From: TA-21 sp036557405
GTDB lineage: Archaea > Thermoproteota > Nitrososphaeria > Nitrososphaerales > Nitrososphaeraceae
Length of the DNA: 11,182 nucleotides
Direction: 5' to 3'
Assembly (NCBI GenBank): GCA_036557405.1
Contig: DATBHO010000120.1
Coordinates: forward strand, 1 to 11,182
Within the stretch, counting starts at the first letter, position 1; the number at the start of each line of letters is the position of its first letter. The position numbers and the translations under genes are program-made. Under the pieces are notes generated by a model that saw only the letters and a list, made by a program, of their open reading frames with translations, was not told where the DNA came from and made no database searches. Of this stretch, positions 1 to 7,434 are shown one piece after another.

Positions 1-108
1 CATTTTACATACCTAAAATACATTAACAGTAAATTGACAACAAATATCTTCCTTATTGAAAGGCATAATTAATCTATTTGTTGTTCACATTACAATATTG
101 GAGATTAA

Positions 109-633
109 TTACACTTTACCTGATCCGGATCGTTCCCTACTTATTCGATGCAAAATGACAAGAATGATTAGTGTAAATATAGGAATTAGAAGCATCAGCG
201 AGGCAAATAGCCAAACATTCTTTGAAATTAAGCCAAATGTTTGGAGTCCAAGGACATTACTACCTACAAACGTGACTAGTAAAACTGTTACAGGAATTAC
301 TAGTGACAAAATTGCCGCGGTGAAATATTTAATTTCTGTTTTTTGGGGCCTAAAGGCTAATTGTATTCCAAATATAGTAAAGGCCATGGCTACAAAAAAA
401 GATACAATTGATAAAACAACCTGACGTGGAGCAGATTCGGCTAGTACAGTCATTGATTTTTTCAGGTCTTTAACCATTATTTCTGTGTCATTACTAGTTT
501 CATTATTATCGAGCGGGTCGACTTTGGTTACTAGAAACCGATTTACTTGTAGTGATCCATATGTATTTTGAAAGGGAATATCCAATAAAATCATTACAAT
601 AAGAAAGATGACAGCTAAACACATGTTAAACAT
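109..633 (-). CDS. Four-helix integral membrane protein of unknown function
   Basis: I do not recognise the family. The 174-residue product has four hydrophobic stretches long enough to span the membrane, at about residues 4-20, 71-94, 104-128 and 139-163. Between helix 1 and helix 2 lies a polar loop of about 50 residues with two N-glycosylation-type sequons (NET, NDT), which suggests that this loop faces outward. The C-terminus is short, basic and Ser/Gly-rich (RISRERSGSGKV). The start is an ATG; a second ATG three codons in is an alternative. The opposite-strand reading over 56-424 is a shadow. It is transcribed divergently from the protease gene across about 290 bases. The hydrophobic pattern makes the gene credible, but no catalytic or transport motif is visible. 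Confidence 0.7.
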   Translation of the reverse strand: MFNMCLAVIFLIVMILLDIPFQNTYGSLQVNRFLVTKVDPLDNNETSNDTEIMVKDLKKSMTVLAESAPRQVVLSIVSFFVAMAFTIFGIQLAFRPQKTEIKYFTAAILSLVIPVTVLLVTFVGSNVLGLQTFGLISKNVWLFASLMLLIPIFTLIILVILHRISRERSGSGKV

Positions 634-926
634 TATAAAAGTGCTGATATCATCATCTGATTAATGTTTTGTTCTTATGGAAAATTAATTCCCTATTGAA
701 CGTTTTGGAGAATCTTTCAATTGTGAAATATGACTCCAGTACAATCAGCTTGCATTGTGCAGGAAATGGAGCTTTAACTCGTATGAGCAAGCTTCAACCT
801 GACTGACTGAAAGAGTCTCGAGATTAACTTAGGCCTGCAATATAACACTTAGATTGTTTAGAAGAAACGTCGTTAAGCATGTTTCCAAATTTAAATAAAT
901 TATGATTCAAGATCCTGCATAAAGAC
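634..926. other. Divergent intergenic region between membrane protein and protease genes
   Basis: This non-coding stretch must hold promoters for both flanking genes. On the + side a clear A/T box lies at 890-902. On the - side only a weak candidate is seen (a TTAAT-type motif at about 660-666, roughly 30 bases ahead of the 633 start). A 7-bp inverted repeat (AGCTTGC at 747-753 and GCAAGCT at 787-793) is present but separated by 33 bases, so it is not convincing as an operator. No RNA gene or additional ORF was recognised. Confidence 0.5.
890..902 (+). promoter_or_regulatory. TATA-like box of the subtilisin gene
   Basis: TTTAAATAAATTA is centred about 30 bases ahead of the ATG at 927. With the usual archaeal spacing, transcription would start around 918-922. 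That leaves a leader of only a few bases for the 927 start, or about 43 bases for the alternative ATG at 963, which is preceded by GGGAG at 954-958. Confidence 0.5.
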
Positions 927-2450
927 ATGTTTTTTTGGAGAAATATATGGTATGGGAGAGCTATGATAAAGAAACTAGGATTTCAACGTGAGACCACTTC
1001 ACCCATTATGGGTATAACAAGTGTGTTGATATTACTTTTATTTTCTAGCTGCGTTTTAATTCCAATGTCACAACATTTCTCGTTTAAAGCCGAAGCAAAG
1101 CCTTTCTATACGACATCACTATTAGAAAAAAAGTATGACCTCAAGACCAATTTACAGGGGTTGGCAAAAAAATTAAGAGAGGCTACGGGGGAAAAAATAC
1201 CAAATGATTACATCGTAGTACTAAAGGATAACAATTTCTTATCATCTGTAAGCTCGTTAGCTCGGGAAGCCAAAAGTGAAGGAGCAGCATTGGGACATAT
1301 TTATGATCATGCTTTGCACGGGTTTACTATTAAAGTCCCTAATGACAAGGTGCTTGAGGCAATCATGGCAAATCCTGAAGTAGATTATGTACAACCTGAC
1401 GTTAAGGTAAAAGCATTCTCCCAGAGCTTACCAACGGGTATTAACAGAGTAGACGGCGATCTGAGCTCTACTAAATCGGGAGATGGCACTGGCACTGTAA
1501 ATGTTGATATAGGAATCCTAGATACTGGGATTGATTTGAGTCATCCCGATCTTAATGTATACAAACAAGTAACATTTGTTTCAGGAACCAGTAGTGGTAA
1601 CGATGATAATGGTCATGGTACAGCTGTCGCTGGAATAGCAGCCGCAAAAGATAATTCTCAAGGTGTGGTAGGTATCGCGCCGGGCGCAAGATTATGGGCT
1701 ATCAAGGTTCTTAATAAAGATGGTATTGGTTCTAGTTCCGATATTATAAAAGGAATCGATTATGTTACCCAGCATGCTAAGGAAATAGACGTGGTGAATT
1801 TGAGCTTTGGTGCCGTTGGCCAAAATTCCGCTCTCCATAGTGCAATCATTAAATCTGTGGCAGCTGGAGTAACTTATACTGCGGCAGCTGGGAATGAAGG
1901 TATAAATGCCACATCTGTATTTCCTGCAAGCTTCCCAGAAGTAATAGCCGTATCAGCAATTGTTGACACTGACGGAAAGTGTGGAGGCCTTTCCCCTATA
2001 TCCACAACAGCTGGTAAAGACGATACCTTGGCAAGTTTTAGTAATTATGGCTCAGTAATTGATTTAGCTGCGCCGGGCGTTCTCATCAAAACAACGGCAA
2101 GAGGAGGTTCTTATACTACATTCAGCGGTACTAGCGTCTCAACTCCTCACGTTACCGGAGCTGCCGCATTATATAAATCTGAGCATCCTGGAGCCACGCC
2201 CTCAGAAGTCAGAACGGCTCTTAGGAATCTTGGTTCCACAACATCGACTATATGTGATGGTAAAGGTCATGGTTACTTTAAAGGAGATCGCGATAGTTAT
2301 CATGAGCCCTTATTGTACCTCGCAAGTCGTTCTTCTTCCTTTACTACATCTAGTCTTGCTACGAATATTGGCATAAGCCATGTTTCTGCAGGTGATAATA
2401 ATGGTAGTGTACCTTCAAATACGTTTGATTACAATCTTGGTAATAGGTGA
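927..2450 (+). CDS. Secreted subtilisin-like serine protease (S8) with I9 propeptide, C-terminally truncated
   Basis: This is an exported endopeptidase of the subtilase (S8) family. In the 507 residues, a basic N-region and a hydrophobic segment (about 28-47) form a signal peptide, with a possible cleavage after AEA at 57. An inhibitor-I9-like propeptide follows (about 94-163, ending DYVQPDVKVKAF). The protease domain covers about 170-465 with the triad Asp199 (ILDTGID), His230 (NGHGTAVAG) and Ser403 (SGTSVSTPH), and the oxyanion Asn323 (AAGNEG), so the core looks functional. The start is uncertain: ATG 927 fits the TATA box, while ATG 963 has GGGAG just upstream and gives a more typical signal peptide. 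The TGA at 2448-2450 falls inside a discoidin-like domain that begins near residue 481, so the protein ends prematurely relative to its likely ancestor. The remaining stub is about 27 residues of that domain. Confidence 0.92.
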   Translation: MFFWRNIWYGRAMIKKLGFQRETTSPIMGITSVLILLLFSSCVLIPMSQHFSFKAEAKPFYTTSLLEKKYDLKTNLQGLAKKLREATGEKIPNDYIVVLKDNNFLSSVSSLAREAKSEGAALGHIYDHALHGFTIKVPNDKVLEAIMANPEVDYVQPDVKVKAFSQSLPTGINRVDGDLSSTKSGDGTGTVNVDIGILDTGIDLSHPDLNVYKQVTFVSGTSSGNDDNGHGTAVAGIAAAKDNSQGVVGIAPGARLWAIKVLNKDGIGSSSDIIKGIDYVTQHAKEIDVVNLSFGAVGQNSALHSAIIKSVAAGVTYTAAAGNEGINATSVFPASFPEVIAVSAIVDTDGKCGGLSPISTTAGKDDTLASFSNYGSVIDLAAPGVLIKTTARGGSYTTFSGTSVSTPHVTGAAALYKSEHPGATPSEVRTALRNLGSTTSTICDGKGHGYFKGDRDSYHEPLLYLASRSSSFTTSSLATNIGISHVSAGDNNGSVPSNTFDYNLGNR

Positions 2451-2790
2451 TTCAGTTTTGGAAGCGATCAGTATATTGTTCCTGATTTAGCTACACTCAA
2501 AAAGATTTGCAGTGAATACATTGCATGGTATAAGGGAAATTTGCGTCAGTATAATGTTGTGATAGCTACATCCACTGATGGTGGTACTACATATACCAAA
2601 ATGTTTGGTGGTCATGGTAGCGGTACTACGCTATACTCTGAAAAATATACCATTCCTGAATACCGGAGTAAGATTTGTGAGGGAAATTGTCAATGGTAAC
2701 ACATCAAGTACACGGGATTCTATATTAGAACTTGATTTGTCCAGAACTCTTGTGTATGACGCTTTGTATGAATTAATGTTATCTCACTGA
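2451..2790 (+). pseudogene. Decayed discoidin-like (F5/8 type C) C-terminal domain of the subtilisin
   Basis: Reading on in the protease frame after its TGA gives protein-like sequence of about 80 codons up to a TAA at about 2696-2698. It includes IAWYKGNLRQYNVVIATS and STDGGTTYTKMFGG, the pattern of a discoidin/CBM32-like beta-sandwich (W-x-x-G-x-x-R-x-Y, then an S-x-DG strand turn). The last strands of the same domain (TGVRFVREIVNGNTSS, then SILELDL) are found one base further on, in the frame read from about 2665 to the TGA at 2788. The junction near 2660-2668 fits a single-base insertion in CCTGAATACCGG. The stretch 2578-2790 is open in that second frame from an internal ATG, but only its latter part is domain-like, so it is not an independent gene. 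Family assignment is by motif memory; the disruption itself is direct reading. Confidence 0.75.
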
Positions 2791-3152
2791 AGCCAATATT
2801 CGTAAAAATCATTTCAAAACACGTCAATTGCTCTTACTATGTATTGGAACAGCATATTATTTCTAGATAATACAGTTTCATTAGAAGATATTATATCATA
2901 AATATATCCAATCCAATAATATTATGATAGATTAAATTATTAACATGATCACTAATACTGTTATTTTATTTTATTGTTAACTTTGTTGCTAATACTATGA
3001 ACTTTTTGTAATTACTTCGTTAAGCAATTTTTAGGTATACAAATTGCACTCTTACATTAAGGTTCACAAGAAGTAGATATGTACAATTAGAAACTTAATC
3101 TAGTATATAATGAGCAGAAATATTCAAGCGAGGATGTTTTATGAAAAAGTGG
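2791..3152. other. AT-rich intergenic region with no gene seen
   Basis: About 360 bases lie between the decayed protease tail and the 3' end of the PPOX gene. They have very high A+T content and stops in all frames. An 8-bp inverted repeat (TATCATAA at 2894-2901, TTATGATA at 2922-2929) and a repeated CTAATACT word (near 2951 and 2992) are present, but either could arise by chance in such AT-rich DNA. No RNA gene or promoter tied to a gene is seen. It probably serves as the 3' flank of two genes pointing toward each other. Confidence 0.5.
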
Positions 3153-3587
3153 TCACCATCTTGCTATATTTTTTTGACCAATCACTCTGATTGGTTTAAT
3201 TTTTATCAGCAGTTCACCTTCTGCACTATTTCTCCTGCCATACACTTCTGACTTATCATTACCCATATACCTAGCGGCAATAATTTTAGCCCATTTATAA
3301 ACTTCGCCTGGTTCACCACTAATTAATTCCACGATGCCATCAATAGTAACAAATGAGAAAAGAGGAGTCTGATCATCGACACATAAACGAACTCGATTGT
3401 CACGTCTAATATTTTTTGCTTTTACTGATTTATCTCCGGTATTAAAAATAATTTTATCCTCTTCGTCTACTGTATACCAAATAGGAACCACATGCGGTGT
3501 CCCATCTTTGTTAATGGTGCCCAATTTACCGGTAAAAGTTCCTTGAAGGAGAAAATTTTTGATTTCATCTTTAGTCATTTCAGACAT
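3153..3587 (-). CDS. PPOX-class (probably F420-dependent) flavin/deazaflavin-binding oxidoreductase
   Basis: This is a split beta-barrel protein of the pyridoxamine-5'-phosphate oxidase-like superfamily, about 144 residues, the usual single-domain length. The signature is the N-terminal helix MSEMTKDEIKNFL, then GKLGTINKDGTPHVVPIWY, a strand IIFNTGDKSVKAKNI, and later FSFVTIDGIVELI. This is the pattern of the Rv1155-like group, whose characterised members use cofactor F420; FMN or heme use cannot be excluded. I choose the ATG at 3587 because family members start there and because a TATA-like box lies 28 bases upstream. A longer reading to a TTG at 3656 adds 23 residues with no family resemblance. 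The substrate is unknown. The gene is divergent from the disulfide oxidoreductase gene, so co-regulation is possible. Confidence 0.88.
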   Translation of the reverse strand: MSEMTKDEIKNFLLQGTFTGKLGTINKDGTPHVVPIWYTVDEEDKIIFNTGDKSVKAKNIRRDNRVRLCVDDQTPLFSFVTIDGIVELISGEPGEVYKWAKIIAARYMGNDKSEVYGRRNSAEGELLIKIKPIRVIGQKNIARW

Positions 3588-3610
3588 TAGTACTATTAAT
3601 TGTCCAAAAT

Positions 3611-3620
3611 TAATAAAATT
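3611..3620 (-). promoter_or_regulatory. TATA-like box of the PPOX gene
   Basis: On the minus strand this reads AATTTTATTA, centred about 28 bases ahead of the ATG at 3587. That spacing predicts a leaderless or nearly leaderless transcript and supports 3587 over the upstream TTG at 3656. Confidence 0.5.
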
Positions 3621-3745
3621 TTCACTATTATAGTATTGAGTACTGTGTATGAACAATGAAATTATATCAAATAAGGTTTGGTTCTCGATTCAGTTACGTC
3701 TAGGACTCAACTGTTTACAGTATGATTAGGATTAGGCTCGGATCC

Positions 3746-3752
3746 TTTTTAT
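3746..3752 (+). promoter_or_regulatory. TATA-like box of the disulfide oxidoreductase gene
   Basis: TTTTTAT is centred 27 bases ahead of the ATG at 3776. There is no Shine-Dalgarno sequence directly ahead of that ATG, which fits a leaderless transcript. Confidence 0.5.
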
Positions 3753-3775
3753 CAAATGATGATAATTGAAGTTAT

Positions 3776-5194
3776 ATGAAATACGCTACAAGCACATTTG
3801 ATCTTATAGTAATTGGCACGGGTGTGGCGGCATCAACCGTAGCTTGGAAATGTCATTCGGCTGGTTGGAAAACTGCGATTATTGATTCAAAGCCATTTGG
3901 TGGTACATGCGCGCTACGTGGATGTGATCCAAAAAAAGTCCTTGTGGGAGTAGCTGAATTAATTGATTGGAATCAACGTATGCAGAACAAAGGTATCAGG
4001 AACGAAGGACGAAAAAACCTTGATAAAGACTGGCATGACTTGATGCAATTTAAACGAACTTTTACGGAACCAGTACCAAAAGACAGAGAAGAATCATTCT
4101 CCAAAGCTGGAATAAATGCATTTCATGGTACTGCTCAATTTATCGCTGCAAACACCATTCGAGTTACAGATAAGAAGAATAATAAGGAGCATATAATAGT
4201 AGGCAAAAACATCTTAATCGCAACAGGAGCCAGGCCTGCGAAGCTGAATATTCCGGGTGAAGAACACGCTGTTACAAGCGATCAGTTTTTAGAGCTTGAG
4301 AGGTTACCTAGCAATATTTTATTTATCGGAGGAGGATACATTTCGTTTGAATTTGCACATCTTGCTGCTCGGTTTGGATCAAAGGTAACTATATTACACA
4401 GAGGTAAGATCCCTCTAGTCGGATTCGATCCTGATCTAGTAAAAATGTTGTTAAAAAAAACTCTAGAGATTGGCATTAATGTAAGGTTACTCTCATCAGT
4501 AAAAAAGATAGATTATAGAGATAATGGAAGAAAATTTGCCGTCTATATTTCTACTTCCGAAAATAATAGAAATAATACAGAAGAAAGTGATATAGTGGAG
4601 ACTGATCTAGTAGTGCATGGGGCAGGTAGGACTCCTGATACTGAGAATCTAACTTTGGAACAGGGTGAAGTAGAACGTGATAGGACGGGCAGTGTGAAGG
4701 TAAATGAATATCTCCAAAGTGTCTCAAATACCGCAGTATACGCAGCTGGTGATGTGGCTAGTACAAAAGGGATTCCGCTAACTCCCGTGGCCGGATATGA
4801 GGGACAGATTGTTGCCGAAAATTTACTTAAAGGGAAACATTCACGACCTAATTATGAAGGCATACCTAGTGTAGTATTTACAATTCCTCCGCTTGCTTCA
4901 GTTGGTTTACACGAAAATTCAGCAAGACAACAAGGACTAGAATTTAGAACTAACTTTCAAGATACATCTTCTTGGTATTCTTCTCGTAGAATAATGGAGA
5001 GCTGTTCTGGCTACAAAGTTCTAATTGAGGAAACGACTAACCGTATATTAGGTGCTCATGTATTAGGATCACATGCTGAAGAGATCATCAATATTTTTGC
5101 ATTGGCAATTAGACTAGGTCTTAACACAGATAAAATTAAACAAGGAATTTTCACGTATCCTACAAATTCTTATGATATCACATATATGTTATAA
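3776..5194 (+). CDS. Class I pyridine nucleotide-disulfide oxidoreductase (glutathione reductase/lipoamide dehydrogenase family)
   Basis: This FAD enzyme would move electrons from NAD(P)H to a disulfide or another oxidant. The 472 residues show the full class I layout: FAD-binding GTGVAAS (14-20), the redox-active pair Cys45/Cys50 in GGTCALRGC, ATGARP (149-154), the nucleotide-binding GGGYIS (185-190), a second FAD contact AAGDVAS (323-329), and a C-terminal dimerisation domain (about 363-472). His208-Arg209 after the second beta strand of the NAD(P) domain hints at NADPH rather than NADH. The usual HPTxxE motif that supplies the His-Glu base pair from the partner subunit reads YPTNSY (461-466), so both residues are replaced. 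Lipoamide dehydrogenase is therefore unlikely. An MerA-like or low-molecular-weight thiol/electrophile reductase is possible, but MerA's C-terminal Cys pair is absent. The substrate is unknown. Confidence 0.9.
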   Translation: MKYATSTFDLIVIGTGVAASTVAWKCHSAGWKTAIIDSKPFGGTCALRGCDPKKVLVGVAELIDWNQRMQNKGIRNEGRKNLDKDWHDLMQFKRTFTEPVPKDREESFSKAGINAFHGTAQFIAANTIRVTDKKNNKEHIIVGKNILIATGARPAKLNIPGEEHAVTSDQFLELERLPSNILFIGGGYISFEFAHLAARFGSKVTILHRGKIPLVGFDPDLVKMLLKKTLEIGINVRLLSSVKKIDYRDNGRKFAVYISTSENNRNNTEESDIVETDLVVHGAGRTPDTENLTLEQGEVERDRTGSVKVNEYLQSVSNTAVYAAGDVASTKGIPLTPVAGYEGQIVAENLLKGKHSRPNYEGIPSVVFTIPPLASVGLHENSARQQGLEFRTNFQDTSSWYSSRRIMESCSGYKVLIEETTNRILGAHVLGSHAEEIINIFALAIRLGLNTDKIKQGIFTYPTNSYDITYML

Positions 5195-5226
5195 TTGGGT
5201 TTATGGACGTGATCACCTGAGTCGAT

Positions 5227-6264
5227 TTATATCTTAACAAGCATCTTGCCCATTTTTTCTCCTTTGAATAAACCTATGAATGCTTTGGGTGCATTTTCAA
5301 GTCCCTCAAATACAGTTTCTTCCCATTTTATTTTTCCTTCACTGATCCATTTAGACATATTTGTGTGAAACTCACCCAGCATATCATAATGATCCCTCAC
5401 AATAAAACCTTGAATCTTCAATCGATTCCTTATTGCTAAAAAGAGATTGGGTGATCCTGTCAGGGGATTAGAAAAGGATGGCACATTATATTGGGATATC
5501 ATACCACAAAGTACAATCCTACCAAACTTGTTCATGTTATTAAGTGCTGCATCTAGGTGCTTTCCACCAACATTATCGAAATAGATATCAATCCCATTAG
5601 GACAACCTTTTCTCAGTTCGAATGAAATGTTATCTTCTCCCACTTCTTTATAATTAAATGCATAATCTATTTTTGCTTCATCTAGTAACCATCTTACCTT
5701 TTTTCGAGAACCGGTGCTTCCTATAACATTACAGCCCTTTATCTTTGCTATCTGACATGCTACAGAACCCACCGCTCCTGATGCTGCAGAGACAAACACT
5801 GTGTTATTCTTGCCTTCGTTTTTTAATTCACCAATTTTTAAAATCCCAACATAGGCTGTAAGACCTGTCCTCCCTAAAATTCCTAGATTATGTTGAATTG
5901 GTGTTACATTTGGATCAATTTTTGTAATACCGCTATCACTCATAGAGATCCAGAATTCTCTCCAACCAAAATTACTATGCACATATTCCCCTATTCTAAA
6001 TTGATTATTTTTTGATTCAATAATTTGACCTATACAGTCACCTTCCAGAGGTTTGTTCAATTGAAATGAAGGCAAGTAGCTCTTGGCATCCCTCATTCGT
6101 CCACGCATGTAGGGGTCTACAGACATCCATAAGTTTTGTACCAAGAATTGGCCTTCTTTGAGACGCGGAACATTCACTCTAACGAGCTCAAAATCATTTT
6201 CAGTAGGAATTCCTACCGGACGTTCCTTCAAATAAATTTCATGACCGAATCTTTCGTCTCCCAT
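5227..6264 (-). CDS. NADP-dependent MDR-family enone reductase (CurA / prostaglandin reductase-like)
   Basis: This zinc-independent medium-chain reductase probably reduces the C=C bond of alpha,beta-unsaturated carbonyl compounds with NADPH. At 345 residues it matches the length of E. coli CurA. Motifs are WMSVDPYMRGRM (46-57), LEGDCIGQII (73-82), LGRTGLTAYVG (130-140), the glycine-rich cofactor loop SAASGAVGSVACQIAK (159-174), FDNVGG (229-234) and FGRIVLCGMIS (247-257). The basic GSTGSRKK (182-189) is where the NADPH phosphate is usually bound. The Cys/His zinc ligands of classical alcohol dehydrogenases are absent. The ATG at 6264 is the only credible start. It converges with the disulfide oxidoreductase gene (32 bases apart) and is divergent from the dioxygenase-esterase operon. 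Its natural substrate is unknown; quinone-like or lipid-derived enones are reasonable guesses. Confidence 0.9.
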   Translation of the reverse strand: MGDERFGHEIYLKERPVGIPTENDFELVRVNVPRLKEGQFLVQNLWMSVDPYMRGRMRDAKSYLPSFQLNKPLEGDCIGQIIESKNNQFRIGEYVHSNFGWREFWISMSDSGITKIDPNVTPIQHNLGILGRTGLTAYVGILKIGELKNEGKNNTVFVSAASGAVGSVACQIAKIKGCNVIGSTGSRKKVRWLLDEAKIDYAFNYKEVGEDNISFELRKGCPNGIDIYFDNVGGKHLDAALNNMNKFGRIVLCGMISQYNVPSFSNPLTGSPNLFLAIRNRLKIQGFIVRDHYDMLGEFHTNMSKWISEGKIKWEETVFEGLENAPKAFIGLFKGEKMGKMLVKI

Positions 6265-6456
6265 GTACTACATCAAATAAAGAAAATCTATTTAAATTAC
6301 CTCGATAAAAAAGAATCTGGTAAGAAAAACTAACATTTTCAAATTGCGATATTCTTGCTCCGAAGTTATATTGCTGGACCTCGTTAATTCCTTTTTCACT
6401 CCCCAGTCTCGTCCAAAAAGAGTAAGGAAAAATATTAGTTTCGACAAAAGAAGATA
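6265..6456. promoter_or_regulatory. Divergent promoter region between enone reductase and dioxygenase operon
   Basis: This 192-base spacer carries an A/T box for each side. On the minus strand ATTTAAA (6291-6297) is centred about 30 bases from the 6264 start. On the plus strand AAAAATATTA (6428-6437) is centred about 25 bases from the 6457 start. Both distances fit leaderless archaeal transcripts. I found no convincing long palindrome that would mark a shared operator. Short open frames over this spacer are shadows. Confidence 0.5.
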
Positions 6457-7434
6457 ATGGCCGGTATTTATGGCATTCATCATGTTACGGCTATAGCCAG
6501 TGATCCACAAAGGAATGTTGATTTCTATTCTTCTGTGTTAGGACTACGATTGGTAAAGTTGACTGTAAATTTTGATGATCCAACTACCTACCATCTCTAT
6601 TTTGGAGACGAATTAGGACGCCCTGGAACTATTCTAACTTTCTTTCCATGGCCCGAAGCTCCGAAAGGTCATAGAGGAACAGGACAAGTGATCACTACGT
6701 CGTTTCTAATTTCAGAAAGATCATTAGACTTCTGGAAAACACGATTGAAAGAGAACCAGGTAGCATTTAGAGGCCCATTCAAACGCTTTAACGAACAAGT
6801 TTTGAGCCGATACGATCCGGATGGGCTGGAATTGGAGATAGTATCCCATTCTTCAGCACAAGATAGAGAAGTAAATATTTGGAATGGAGCCGGCATACCT
6901 TCTGAGCATGCAATTAGGGGTTTCTACTCTGTTGCACTATCAGAAGAAGGTTTTGAACGGACTGCAGACATTCTAAAACATGAGCTAGGTTTTTCATATG
7001 TGGGCCAGGAAAAAAGTCGCTTCCGTTACAAGATCCAAGATTCTGAAACCGGCGCCAGCATTGTGGATGTATTATGCCTTCCTTATACTCCATTGGGTTA
7101 CATAGGCGTAGGAAGTGTTCATCATGTAGCATTTAGAACGACGACGGATGATAATCAAAAAACGCTTAGGGGCAATATCATTAAAGCAGGACTCAATCCC
7201 ACACCAATAATTGACCGAACATATTTTCATTCGGTTTATTTCAGAGAACCAGGAGGTGTTCTCTTTGAAATAGCGACTGATCCGCCAGGCTTTACTGTTG
7301 ACCAAATTTCGTCCGAACTCGGTACCCGCCTAATGTTACCGAAATGGCTTGAATCTGAGAGAAAGGATCTTGAAAAGATTTTACCAAGATTGAGATTGCC
7401 AAGTACAATGAACGGATCCGGGTTCGAAAAATAA
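6457..7434 (+). CDS. Two-module VOC-family ring-cleaving dioxygenase (MhqO/MhqA-like)
   Basis: This predicted metal-dependent dioxygenase belongs to the vicinal oxygen chelate superfamily and resembles the hydroquinone-type dioxygenases MhqO/MhqA of Bacillus. The 325 residues hold two VOC units, about 4-132 (GIHHVTAIASDPQRNVDFY and LGLRLVKLTVNFDDP) and about 150-285. Likely metal ligands are His9 (IHHVT), His223 (VHHVAF) and Glu271 (GGVLFEIATDPPGF), the His-His-Glu arrangement of the family. Such enzymes open hydroquinone or related aromatic rings with O2. The stop codon overlaps the start of the next gene (TAATG at 7432-7436), so the two are almost certainly co-transcribed and translationally coupled. 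The exact aromatic substrate cannot be read from the sequence. Confidence 0.9.
   Translation: MAGIYGIHHVTAIASDPQRNVDFYSSVLGLRLVKLTVNFDDPTTYHLYFGDELGRPGTILTFFPWPEAPKGHRGTGQVITTSFLISERSLDFWKTRLKENQVAFRGPFKRFNEQVLSRYDPDGLELEIVSHSSAQDREVNIWNGAGIPSEHAIRGFYSVALSEEGFERTADILKHELGFSYVGQEKSRFRYKIQDSETGASIVDVLCLPYTPLGYIGVGSVHHVAFRTTTDDNQKTLRGNIIKAGLNPTPIIDRTYFHSVYFREPGGVLFEIATDPPGFTVDQISSELGTRLMLPKWLESERKDLEKILPRLRLPSTMNGSGFEK

Noticed and set aside
1..3. Possible ATG of a - strand gene leaving the window at the left edge
   Set aside because: Only the start codon would be inside the window and no convincing TATA box or ribosome binding site precedes it.
40..42. Possible lipobox (LLLFSSC, protein positions 36-42 of the protease, not window coordinates)
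   Set aside because: Phe sits at the -3 position where Leu/Val/Ile is expected, and an ordinary cleavage site after AEA is available further on, so a lipoprotein call is not supported.
56..424. 122-codon + strand open frame at the left end
   Set aside because: It lies opposite the membrane protein at 109-633, which has a coherent four-helix pattern; the + reading has no recognisable domain.
2578..2790. 70-codon + strand open frame after the protease
   Set aside because: Its first part is out of frame with domain-like sequence, while its second part holds the last strands of the discoidin-like domain. It is best explained as part of the decayed protease tail.
2894..2929. 8-bp inverted repeat TATCATAA...TTATGATA as a terminator or operator
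   Set aside because: The arms are almost pure A/T with a 20-base loop and no T-run, so it is within chance expectation for this AT-rich stretch.
3141..3251. 36-codon + strand frame beginning MKKWSPSCYIF
   Set aside because: It overlaps the 3' end of the PPOX gene on the other strand and shows no family signal.
3588..3656. 23-residue N-terminal extension of the PPOX protein from a TTG
   Set aside because: The extension does not resemble the family and would run across the TATA-like box at 3611-3620; the ATG at 3587 gives the normal length.
3723..3735. Tandem ATTAGG ATTAGG ahead of the disulfide oxidoreductase gene
   Set aside because: Only two copies of a six-base word; too short to call a repeat or operator.
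6292..6510. 72-codon - strand frame across the divergent promoter region
   Set aside because: It overlaps the start of the dioxygenase gene and both predicted promoters; no homology pattern is seen.
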